From contig NZ_QSUN01000032.1 in assembly GCF_003438995.1 (NCBI RefSeq), forward strand, positions 1-32,765: 32,765 nucleotides of DNA, given 5' to 3'. This document shows positions 26,711 through 32,718 of this stretch, piece by piece. Source of the stretch: Bacteroides sp. OM05-12. Its GTDB lineage: Bacteria; Bacteroidota; Bacteroidia; Bacteroidales; Bacteroidaceae. Numbering within the stretch: the stretch's first letter is position 1; each line of letters starts with the position of its first letter. The notes below the pieces were generated by a model, which was not told the DNA's origin, did not search any database, and worked only from the letters and a program-made list of their open reading frames with translations. The position numbers and the translations under genes were made by a program.

Positions 26711-26815
26711 CGCGCCTATTGTGCAACAACTAGTTGATGCGAGCAAAGATACTAATTCTCCGAGACCCTTGCAATAAAGTGTGAAGGGGATTTGGTTAGT
26801 TTATTTCATTGGTGA

Positions 26816-27217
26816 TTGAATGTTGAGTTGAAAAATGAGCAATTACATGGTAAAATAGAATATGAACCGTCAAGCACGAGTGGAAAGACTGCGAAAGTTG
26901 TTAATGGTAAAGTGTTTTTTAGTATGACATTTCACCCCAAGTTAAAAATAAAAGAGCATGAATGTTCTGTGCTTTATGATAAAAAAGAAAGTTCTTATTT
27001 GTATTTTAAGTATCCATATAGAAGTTCTTTGTGGAATGATTCCAATCAAATAGAAGCACCTAAAGAAATAAAAAAGATAGTTGAGGATAACATTGTGAAA
27101 AAAGGAAAGTACTCTTTGTATTGGAAAACTGTAGATGAAAAACTTGTTTCTTTAAGCTATGTAAAACATGGCTTAGTAGATACAGTCCCTATTGAGGTAT
27201 ATTCAATATATAAGTAG
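26816..27217 (+). CDS. Orphan ORF of unknown function, possibly truncated at its 5' end
   Basis: This 133-residue, Lys-rich, AT-rich reading frame matches no recognised family. Its sequence alternates strand-like segments (VVNGKVFFSMTF, SSYLYFKYP) with charged turns. The only upstream start is a TTG immediately after an in-frame TGA at 26813-26815, and there is no ATG until well into the frame. It may use TTG, or it may be the 3' part of a longer gene. It is followed directly by repeat A and then the HigBA-type module. This gives the layout of a one-gene cassette. Confidence 0.45.
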   Translation: MNVELKNEQLHGKIEYEPSSTSGKTAKVVNGKVFFSMTFHPKLKIKEHECSVLYDKKESSYLYFKYPYRSSLWNDSNQIEAPKEIKKIVEDNIVKKGKYSLYWKTVDEKLVSLSYVKHGLVDTVPIEVYSIYK

Positions 27218-27236
27218 GTAGCAGCAATGAAACTTA

Positions 27237-27328
27237 TAATGGAGCGTATAAGATAGGGGTAGTGTAATAGTTGTCTTACCCTGCTTGTTAGCATGGTGTG
27301 TGTTCCTAATAGAGGAGTAAAAGAACTA
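27237..27328 (+). repeat. Repeat A (left copy of a roughly 90-bp repeat flanking the toxin-antitoxin module)
   Basis: It begins TAATGGAGCGTATAAGATAG, and its first 54 bases match repeat B at 47 positions. One indel and about 80% identity follow over the remainder. A dyad (GGGTA...TACCC) lies in the left half and a small TCCT/AGGA hairpin in the right half. It lies after the orphan ORF and before the HigB-type gene. Confidence 0.75.
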
Positions 27329-27355
27329 ATATATATTGGGCTATTGACAAAAATA

Positions 27356-27397
27356 ATTCGCTAATATTGCGAATCGTACAAATATGTGTTATCTTTG
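27356..27397 (+). promoter_or_regulatory. Promoter and probable autoregulatory operator of the HigBA-type operon
   Basis: TTG at 27367-27369, a 20-base spacer and TATCTTTG at 27390-27397 form a Bacteroides promoter. A perfect inverted repeat, ATTCGC (27356-27361) and GCGAAT (27369-27374), overlaps the -33 element. This is where an antitoxin repressor would bind. Confidence 0.6.
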
Positions 27398-27417
27398 TGT
27401 CATCAAAGAACGGTTAT

Positions 27418-27738
27418 ATGAATGTAGAATTTGAAAAGGAATATTTGGCAGAACTTTATGAAAAAGGAAAGACCGATGATAAGAAGCATCGCTTCCAACC
27501 TCAAATAGTCAATGGTTATTTGAAGTGTGTCAAGGCTCTACTAAATGCCTCTCGAATGGAAGACCTATATCAGTATAGAGCTTTGAACTATGAAAAGTTG
27601 AAAGGTGATAAGAAAGGGTTTTCCTCTTTGCGTATCAATGACCAATATAGGTTGGAATTTCGGGAAATTACCAATGCAGGCAATCAAACAGTCGTAGAAA
27701 TATGTTCTTTGGTAGATATTACGAATCATTATAAATAG
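27418..27738 (+). CDS. higB: HigB-type (RelE superfamily) toxin
   Basis: With the ATG at 27418 the product is 106 residues, typical of HigB/RelE-fold mRNA interferases that cleave mRNA on the ribosome. The family pattern is visible: the central LYQYRALNYEKLKGDKKGFSSLRI and the strand YRLEFREI, ending in VEICSLVDITNHY. The longer frame back to 27367 is rejected because it would include the -7 promoter element. The antitoxin gene begins 5 bases later, in the toxin-first order typical of higBA. Confidence 0.85.
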   Translation: MNVEFEKEYLAELYEKGKTDDKKHRFQPQIVNGYLKCVKALLNASRMEDLYQYRALNYEKLKGDKKGFSSLRINDQYRLEFREITNAGNQTVVEICSLVDITNHYK

Positions 27739-27743
27739 GAACT

Positions 27744-28064
27744 ATGAGTATAACAGCGAACAATTTACAATCATTCCGTCCCTACCATCCGGGAGAACTG
27801 GTTAAGGAAGAATTGGAATGCAGAGGCATAAAACAAAAGGACTTTGCAAAGAAGTTTGGTTTGTCTTATTCCGCCTTAAATGAGACGTTAAATGCAAAAC
27901 GTCCGATAACTACCGAATTTGCCTTGTTCTTAGAGGCTGCTTTAGGTATCAATGCCGATTTGCTTGTAAGGATGCAAACAGACTATAATATACAGGTGGC
28001 ACGAAAAAATAATTCTTTGCTTGAAAAGCTGAATAACATAAAGAAGATAGCTGCTGTGTTTTGA
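27744..28064 (+). CDS. higA: HigA-family antitoxin with XRE helix-turn-helix
   Basis: This 106-residue antitoxin opens with the HigA signature FRPYHPGELVKEEL. An XRE helix-turn-helix (about residues 30-70, KQKDFAKKFGLSYSALNETLNAKRPIT) follows, then MQTDYNIQVARK near residue 75. It neutralises the preceding toxin and should repress the operon, probably at the ATTCGC/GCGAAT site upstream. Repeat B follows 38 bases after its stop. Confidence 0.9.
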   Translation: MSITANNLQSFRPYHPGELVKEELECRGIKQKDFAKKFGLSYSALNETLNAKRPITTEFALFLEAALGINADLLVRMQTDYNIQVARKNNSLLEKLNNIKKIAAVF

Positions 28065-28102
28065 AAACAGTTCTTGGTATGATATTATAAAAATAAGGTT
28101 TC

Positions 28103-28192
28103 TAACGGAGCGTATAAGATAGGGGTAGGGCAATAACTGTCCTACCCTGTTTGTTATAACAGGTTTGCTTCTAATAGAAGAGCAAAAGAGCC
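28103..28192 (+). repeat. Repeat B (right copy of the flanking repeat)
   Basis: It begins TAACGGAGCGTATAAGATAG and is related to repeat A at a period of 866 bases. It has a perfect GGGTAGG/CCTACCC stem with an 11-base loop. Its first 54 bases begin TAAC and end GTTA. A CTTCT-AAT-AGAAG hairpin follows in the right half. Confidence 0.75.
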
Positions 28193-28344
28193 TATGCACA
28201 AAAAGGGAGTGCGGTTACATATAAAAAAACTTTTGAGGGTTAGGAAACATTAACAGTCAAATAAATACCAATCTAATTAGTGGTATGATTTGTATTGGGT
28301 TGGATTAAGTTACGTGAAAAGTGTAATCAAACTGTAATCGCGAT
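28193..28344. other. Gene-free spacer between repeat B and the tRNA-side terminator
   Basis: No gene is seen. A 6-bp inverted repeat, ATACCA (28265-28270) and TGGTAT (28281-28286), is the only structure noted. Confidence 0.4.
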
Positions 28345-28380
28345 AAAGAAAAAGGAGCTAAGTCATTAACTTAACTCCTT
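28345..28380 (-). terminator. Intrinsic terminator on the minus strand, probably of a tRNA gene
   Basis: AAGGAG-c-TAAGT (28352-28363) pairs with ACTTA-a-CTCCTT (28369-28380) with a single mismatch. On the minus strand it is followed by CTTTTTCTTT. It lies 10 bases past the tRNA 3' fragment, as expected if that tRNA was once complete here. Confidence 0.65.
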
Positions 28381-28390
28381 GATGCTCAAT

Positions 28391-28406
28391 AGTCGGGGTG
28401 ACTGGA
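28391..28406 (-). other. Probable attachment site: 3' end of a tRNA (tRNA-Pro-like)
   Basis: On the minus strand the sequence reads CCAGT-CACCCCG-A. That matches the 3' half of a T-stem, a 7-base acceptor strand and discriminator A. The partner acceptor CGGGGTG is typical of tRNA-Pro, which starts with C. The remainder of the tRNA is absent, and phage genes follow on the right. This is the expected remnant when an element integrates into the 3' end of a tRNA gene and restores it at its other end. The identification is inference from a short match. Confidence 0.45.
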
Positions 28407-28469
28407 AACTTATTCCCGATATTATATTGCTGAGTATAAGCACTTTAATAATTGTATGCTTTGTATAAA

Positions 28470-28496
28470 ACATACAGAATGTATGTTTCTGTATGT
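28470..28496 (-). terminator. Hairpin after the phage repressor gene
   Basis: ACATACAG (28470-28477) and CTGTATGT (28489-28496) form a perfect 8-bp stem. On the minus strand it is followed by TTTTAT. It begins at the repressor stop codon, consistent with a terminator. Confidence 0.5.
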
Positions 28497-28888
28497 TATT
28501 CTTTTGATTGTTTCAATAAGATATTAATCATTCGTTCTTTTTCATCAATAACTCGTTGCTTCTCTTCGATAATTCGTTCTTTTTCCTGTAAAATCCGGTT
28601 CAATAAATCATTCTCTTTCTTAAATTCAGAAATAGAAATATCTCCAACATTATTACCATCACCATTAACATTATGACCTATTTGAACTTTTTGTTCTCTA
28701 TCAAAAAAATAATCCAAAGGAACTCCAAAGTAGTCCGCTATAGTCTCTAATTTGTAAACTCCAGGTTCACTATTGCCATTAATGGATTTTTGGTACCATG
28801 ATTTTTTTATACCTGATTCCTCAAAGAATCTCTCATTAGACATGCCAGATTCTTCTATTAACTTCCTGATTTTATCTCTGTTAAGCAT
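28496..28888 (-). CDS. XRE-family phage repressor with coiled-coil tail
   Basis: This 130-residue protein has an N-terminal helix-turn-helix (about residues 8-63, NERFFEESGIKKSWYQKSING and then TIADYFGVPLDYFF). A Gly/Asn-rich linker follows (NVNGDGNNVGD), then a heptad-patterned coiled coil (about 88-128, with repeated EKERIIEEKQRVIDEKERM). It is the only leftward gene of the phage region, facing the early operon, which is the usual position of a CI-like repressor. There is no LexA-type peptidase domain, so induction by RecA-mediated self-cleavage is unlikely. The coiled coil probably mediates oligomerisation or response to an anti-repressor. Confidence 0.85.
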   Translation of the reverse strand: MLNRDKIRKLIEESGMSNERFFEESGIKKSWYQKSINGNSEPGVYKLETIADYFGVPLDYFFDREQKVQIGHNVNGDGNNVGDISISEFKKENDLLNRILQEKERIIEEKQRVIDEKERMINILLKQSKE

Positions 28889-28895
28889 ATAATTA

Positions 28896-28980
28896 TAAAA
28901 TAGACATATTCTAAATAATATAAAATAGTAATCTTTATCGTGTAAAATAGCAATCTATTGATTACTATTTTATATATTTG
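28896..28980. promoter_or_regulatory. Operator array and early promoter of the lysis-lysogeny switch
   Basis: TAAAATAG-type sites occur at 28896-28907, 28921-28933 and 28943-28955 in direct orientation, and inverted at 28960-28974. The second and last form a perfect 15-bp inverted repeat (TATAAAATAGTAATC and its complement). The early -7 element TATATTTG at 28973-28980 overlaps the inverted site. Repressor binding would therefore block rightward early transcription and could autoregulate the repressor gene. Confidence 0.7.
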
Positions 28981-29014
28981 CGTTATAAATATAAGACTAA
29001 AATTTATATTCCAA

Positions 29015-29224
29015 ATGAAAGAAAGTGATAAATCTAACAGAATTACATTTATTGAGTATTATTTTACCCTTAGTCCAAAAGAAAAACAGAGAGTGAGAGA
29101 TGAATTCTTGAAATCGTCCGGTATATCATATCCTACTTGGTATAGTAAATTGAATAGGAATAATTTTTCCATTCTAGAAATGAAAGAACTATCTCGTATC
29201 TGTAATTTGGAATTTATCGAATAA
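29015..29224 (+). CDS. Small Cro-sized early protein, divergent from the repressor
   Basis: With the ATG at 29015 this is 69 residues. The longer frame from 28958 would run through the promoter and is rejected. The C-terminal half (FLKSSGISYPTWYSKLNRN and EMKELSRIC) looks like a degenerate helix-turn-helix. Its position as first rightward gene is that of Cro or an early regulator. No named family is recognised. Confidence 0.6.
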   Translation: MKESDKSNRITFIEYYFTLSPKEKQRVRDEFLKSSGISYPTWYSKLNRNNFSILEMKELSRICNLEFIE

Positions 29225-29275
29225 TATTTTAGTTAAATCTCATGGCGATATTGAAAACCTAAATAATTAATCATT

Positions 29276-29638
29276 ATGTCTAAAAGTAATGTAAATCAGC
29301 TTTTTACAACGATAAAAAGCAAAAATGAGAAGTTCGTAATAAAAGTAGGGAAACCAACAAACTTGAAGTTTAACATCTTCTTAAACTTCAATCCACATGC
29401 TTATCCTCATTTTATAGATGCAATTGAAAATCTATCCTATCTCATGCTAGAAAGAGTTAGCGATTATGATGGAGAATCAGGAGGATTAGCTATTAAATTA
29501 GAAAAAAAGGATGTTCTTTCTGAATTCATTGAAGAGATCACGGAGATATTATATCGAAATGTGGAGAATATAGAACCGATAAATACGACTCATAAAGGGA
29601 CAAAAAATAATGAGAATAAAGAAAGCAATATAAACTGA
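29276..29638 (+). CDS. Phage early protein of unknown function
   Basis: This 120-residue, acidic-to-neutral protein has no recognised domain. A strand-rich N-terminal part (FVIKVGKPTNLKFNIFLNFN) is followed by helical segments and a polar tail rich in Asn, Lys and Glu. It lies between the Cro-sized gene and the HNH gene on the same strand. Confidence 0.6.
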   Translation: MSKSNVNQLFTTIKSKNEKFVIKVGKPTNLKFNIFLNFNPHAYPHFIDAIENLSYLMLERVSDYDGESGGLAIKLEKKDVLSEFIEEITEILYRNVENIEPINTTHKGTKNNENKESNIN

Positions 29639-29645
29639 TATAATC

Positions 29646-30344
29646 ATGAACAAGAATAGGCATCGGTTTACGATTGAAGAAATAAAAACAATAGAAAGGT
29701 TATATCCAAATCATACAAACCGGGAAATAGCTCAAATTATTGGTTGTACTGTATATGCTATTAATAACCGTGCACATATGATGGGATTGAAAAAACCTAT
29801 TGAATTTGTGATGAAAACAAATAGAACTCTCGGAAAAAAGTTAGCGGACAAGAACCTTGGTGTTCGTTTTAGTAAAGGGCATATACCTAAAAATAAAGGG
29901 AAAAGGCTCTCTCCTGAGTTATATAAACGTTGCCAAAGCTCCATGTTCAAAAAGGGACATATTCCTACTAACACACTTTATGATGGCGCAGAACGAATTC
30001 GAATTGATAAGCGCGGTAAGCCTTTTATATTTATTCGAATATCTTTGGGTAAATGGGTACATAAACATATCATGTTATGGGAGCAAAAATATGGTAAAAT
30101 CCCTGTCAATAAAATACTATATTGTAAAGATGGCAATACATTAAATTGTAATCCTGAAAATTGGGAACTGTTAACAAGGGCAGAAAGTATGGAACGATGT
30201 CGTCATAGCGATGAAACCATTGCTATGCAAATAGCTGGAAGAGATAAAAAGATGCAACGAATAATTTTAGAGGATAACCGGGATCTGATAGACTTAAAAC
30301 GAATGACTAATTACCTTAAAAAAGAGATAAATGAATGCACTTGA
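29646..30344 (+). CDS. HNH endonuclease with N-terminal helix-turn-helix
   Basis: This 232-residue protein has three parts. An N-terminal DNA-binding helix-turn-helix (about residues 9-45, TNREIAQIIGCTVYAINNRA) is followed by two copies of F-x-K-G-H-I-P (75-81 and 101-107), a NUMOD-like DNA-binding motif. An HNH_3-type catalytic segment (about 137-178) has H139/H141 in VHKHIMLW and then DGNTLNCNPENWELLT. Such enzymes nick or cut DNA and are common in phage early regions and as free-standing homing endonucleases. The next gene overlaps it by 14 bases. Confidence 0.82.
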   Translation: MNKNRHRFTIEEIKTIERLYPNHTNREIAQIIGCTVYAINNRAHMMGLKKPIEFVMKTNRTLGKKLADKNLGVRFSKGHIPKNKGKRLSPELYKRCQSSMFKKGHIPTNTLYDGAERIRIDKRGKPFIFIRISLGKWVHKHIMLWEQKYGKIPVNKILYCKDGNTLNCNPENWELLTRAESMERCRHSDETIAMQIAGRDKKMQRIILEDNRDLIDLKRMTNYLKKEINECT

Positions 30345-30762
30345 AAAATTAAGAAGTATGGTTAACAAACCATTCCTCTACAATAATGAAGAGGTTGTTA
30401 TATTAGGTTATTGTGATGGAACAGGGGATGACGGTGACGAAATCGAAATATATCTGAATAATGGAAAAACGTTGGTATATAATATAGGTGACTTAATTAT
30501 TAAATTGGAGCGTTTCAAACCAGTAACCTCACAAGTCATCATTTTAACCAATAAAAGGTTAGATTCTGTATCTACTGTTAACCCAACTATAATCCAACAG
30601 ATGAGAGATACTATACTTAAACAAATAGAAGCGGTAAAAGAAAGCCCGGCTGCTGTTAATCAAGCGAAACAAGTATTTCAAGGAGTAAATACTTTGATAA
30701 ATTTGGCTAAGACCGAGCTTGAGTATCGAAAATATATAAATGAATTAGAGCAAAATAAATAG
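30331..30762 (+). CDS. Phage early protein of unknown function (beta domain plus helical tail)
   Basis: This 143-residue protein starts within the end of the HNH gene, so translation may be coupled. The N-terminal part (about 1-60) is strand-rich with an acidic loop (GTGDDGDEIEIYL). The C-terminal part (about 80-143) is helical, with QQMRDTILKQIEAVKES and a charged tail. It matches no recognised family. Confidence 0.6.
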   Translation: MNALEKLRSMVNKPFLYNNEEVVILGYCDGTGDDGDEIEIYLNNGKTLVYNIGDLIIKLERFKPVTSQVIILTNKRLDSVSTVNPTIIQQMRDTILKQIEAVKESPAAVNQAKQVFQGVNTLINLAKTELEYRKYINELEQNK

Positions 30763-30764
30763 AA

Positions 30765-31058
30765 ATGGGCGAAAATACTTTATTTAAAGCAGAAGAAATG
30801 CAGGATAGTACAGCTACTGCTATTCAAGAAAGTGATACACGCATTCAACGTATGAGTAAGATATTTGCTAAAAGAACAAATCTTTCAAGTGATACGTGCC
30901 ATTTGATGATAGCTTATCAGCGAGGTGCAATAGATATGAAAAATATCGTTCTCGAAGCGCTATGTAGAGATTGTCCATGTCGGGGCGATTGCAAGGAAAA
31001 TGAAGAATATGTTGATTGTGAATCATACAATAACATTAGTAGAATATTCGATAAATAA
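30765..31058 (+). CDS. Small phage protein with a cysteine cluster
   Basis: This 97-residue protein begins 2 bases after the preceding stop. The C-terminal third has five cysteines (C67, C70, C72, C76, C85) in the run CRDCPCRGDC, a probable zinc-binding or structural knuckle. The N-terminal part is helical and polar. No family is recognised. Confidence 0.6.
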   Translation: MGENTLFKAEEMQDSTATAIQESDTRIQRMSKIFAKRTNLSSDTCHLMIAYQRGAIDMKNIVLEALCRDCPCRGDCKENEEYVDCESYNNISRIFDK

Positions 31059-31076
31059 CCCTCAAAACCAAACTAT

Positions 31077-31481
31077 ATGAAAATACACTATTTCTACAGA
31101 AGAGAGTATAATAAAGGTTTCTATAATCTTGAAATCGTAGCCTGGTTGGAAGAAAAGGAAACATCAAGGCTGGGTCATGAGAGGTTAGGCTTTACTCGAT
31201 TGGAAAGGTTGAGAATATTTCTATCAAAGGATAATGAATTCTATCATAACCATCAAATTGAGCATGAATTTGCTGAAAATAGCTGTATGGGACATTATGC
31301 TCATACCCGTAAAGAGTTATTTGAGGCTATGAAAAAACATTCATTATTTCCTATAGATAGTCGTAATTACGAAAGATTTCGGAAAGTTGCTATTGCGCTT
31401 TATCACAGGCAACCATTAGTCGATTTTTCTAAATTCAAAGGTAAGCAAACATACTCAATACATCAAATCATAGGTGATTAA
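31077..31481 (+). CDS. Phage early protein of unknown function
   Basis: This 134-residue basic protein is rich in Tyr, His and Arg (for example YFYRREYNKGFYN and FYHNHQIEHEF). No motif is recognised. It sits in the rightward early cluster with normal spacing. Confidence 0.55.
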   Translation: MKIHYFYRREYNKGFYNLEIVAWLEEKETSRLGHERLGFTRLERLRIFLSKDNEFYHNHQIEHEFAENSCMGHYAHTRKELFEAMKKHSLFPIDSRNYERFRKVAIALYHRQPLVDFSKFKGKQTYSIHQIIGD

Positions 31482-31534
31482 CGTATAAAATTAAAAACTT
31501 GAACCTAATGCTGTATAGGCAAGCGTAGCGAAAT

Positions 31535-31765
31535 ATGTGTGATTGTTTTGATAAAGTAGAAGCGAATTTGAAAGAAAAGACTGGTGATCCGGAAGCATCT
31601 TTAAATTATATGTACGCCATGCCGTCTTTTGAAAAGAAACCAGTAATAGAAGCAACATACCGGAATAAGAAAAAAGATGGTACATTCAATAAAACAGAAA
31701 ATACTATATCTATCGCTTATCCTTTCTGCCCATTTTGTGGGAAGAAGTTTTCAGAAGGTGAATAA
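31535..31765 (+). CDS. Small zinc-ribbon-like phage protein
   Basis: This 76-residue protein starts MCDCF and ends with CPFCGKKF, giving a CxC at the start and a CxxC zinc-ribbon knuckle at the end. It may bind zinc across the two halves. Such short CPFCG proteins are frequent in phage early regions. The function is unknown. Confidence 0.65.
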   Translation: MCDCFDKVEANLKEKTGDPEASLNYMYAMPSFEKKPVIEATYRNKKKDGTFNKTENTISIAYPFCPFCGKKFSEGE

Positions 31766-31783
31766 TTCAATACAAAAGAAGAC

Positions 31784-31966
31784 ATGAGTAAAACTAAGAA
31801 TCGTAGGCTTGCGCTACGAGCCTATAAAATCAGAGTTAAACAATACCCTTACAATAAGCCATTGATTGATAGAAACAATCTCGCTTTTGTCCGTAAGGAA
31901 AATGATGGGAACCGATGTGATTGTTTTGGGCATTGGCTTAACTATTGGAATACCATGCCATTTTAA
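31784..31966 (+). CDS. Very small phage protein with a CDCF motif
   Basis: This 60-residue protein has a basic N terminus (KTKNRRLALRAYKIRVKQ) and a C-terminal CDCFGHWLNYW. CDCF also begins the preceding protein, and 13 bases (TGTGATTGTTTTG) are shared at those two places. Nothing further can be assigned. The size and placement between real genes support it, and a start codon is present, but it could still be non-coding. Confidence 0.45.
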   Translation: MSKTKNRRLALRAYKIRVKQYPYNKPLIDRNNLAFVRKENDGNRCDCFGHWLNYWNTMPF

Positions 31967-31982
31967 TTAACTAATAACCAAT

Positions 31983-32300
31983 ATGAAAATGAAGAATATA
32001 AATGATTTAGTTTTTAATCCTCATCCAATAGCGAAAGAAGCCGAGAAACTTCCATCAGATATGAGGCAAATGTACGCTGAATCCAAACAGGCAAAAATGG
32101 ATTTTGAAAATGGATATGGAATTAGTGTTCTGTTTGGTTCGATGTTTTATTCCAACGGCATAGATACTTATGAAGTTGGAATACTCAAAGATGGGGTATT
32201 GTGCTATAATACGCCAATAACAAACGATGTAATAGGTTATGTCACAGCAGACGAAGTAACTGACATTATGAGGAAAATTCAAGAATTACCAATTGACTAA
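31983..32300 (+). CDS. Phage early protein of unknown function
   Basis: This 105-residue acidic protein shows a strand-rich core (YGISVLFGSMFYSNG, TYEVGILKDG) and an acidic helical end (TADEVTDIMRKIQEL). A double start (ATGAAAATG) allows initiation two codons later. No family is recognised. Confidence 0.6.
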   Translation: MKMKNINDLVFNPHPIAKEAEKLPSDMRQMYAESKQAKMDFENGYGISVLFGSMFYSNGIDTYEVGILKDGVLCYNTPITNDVIGYVTADEVTDIMRKIQELPID

Positions 32301-32314
32301 TAACAGATACAGAA

Positions 32315-32701
32315 ATGAAACAAGATATAGAAGTAGCGTCAAGAATTGAACGTGAGAAGATTATACAAGAGCTTCATGTTGCCTATAAAATTCATAAAGA
32401 CTCGAAACACTACATAATATCCAGTGCGGCAATTCAAAAATATGCTGTTCCTCTTTTTAAGGCTGGTGCAGAATGGCAGGCAAGGCAAATGGCATGGGTA
32501 AACGTGAACGATAAAATGCCGGAGGATGGAATTGATGTGGATGAGAGAACCATTTTTGCACATACCAAAAATGTAATTGTACTCTATAAAAATGGATGTG
32601 TAGGGAAAGGGAAACGCATTTATATAGATAATAAGAAAGGGTGGCAATGGTCTTGTCTCAAAGGCGAAGATATTACCCATTGGATGTATTATCCCAATTA
32701 A
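32315..32701 (+). CDS. Phage protein with a DUF551 domain
   Basis: This 128-residue protein has a helical N-terminal part that ends in EWQARQMAW. The C-terminal half (about 66-128) has the DUF551 pattern WVNVNDKMPEDG, a central VIVLYKNG strand, and the end ITHWMYYP. DUF551 is found mainly in phage and prophage proteins and has no established biochemical role. Confidence 0.8.
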   Translation: MKQDIEVASRIEREKIIQELHVAYKIHKDSKHYIISSAAIQKYAVPLFKAGAEWQARQMAWVNVNDKMPEDGIDVDERTIFAHTKNVIVLYKNGCVGKGKRIYIDNKKGWQWSCLKGEDITHWMYYPN

Positions 32702-32718
32702 CTAATAACGAAGTAGGA

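Larger units (their letters stand above)
31965..32709 (+). repeat. Three copies of AATTRACTAATAAC at successive gene boundaries
   Basis: The motif occurs at 31965-31978, 32291-32304 and 32696-32709, each at the end of one gene and just before the next start. It carries stop codons in all three frames. The stop codon of the preceding gene uses a different frame of the motif each time. Confidence 0.7.

Noticed and set aside
27237..28192. Integron attC sites
   Set aside because: The ends TAAC and GTTA recall attC, but the seven-base core consensus RYYYAAC/GTTRRRY is not met in either copy, and no integrase is present in the window.
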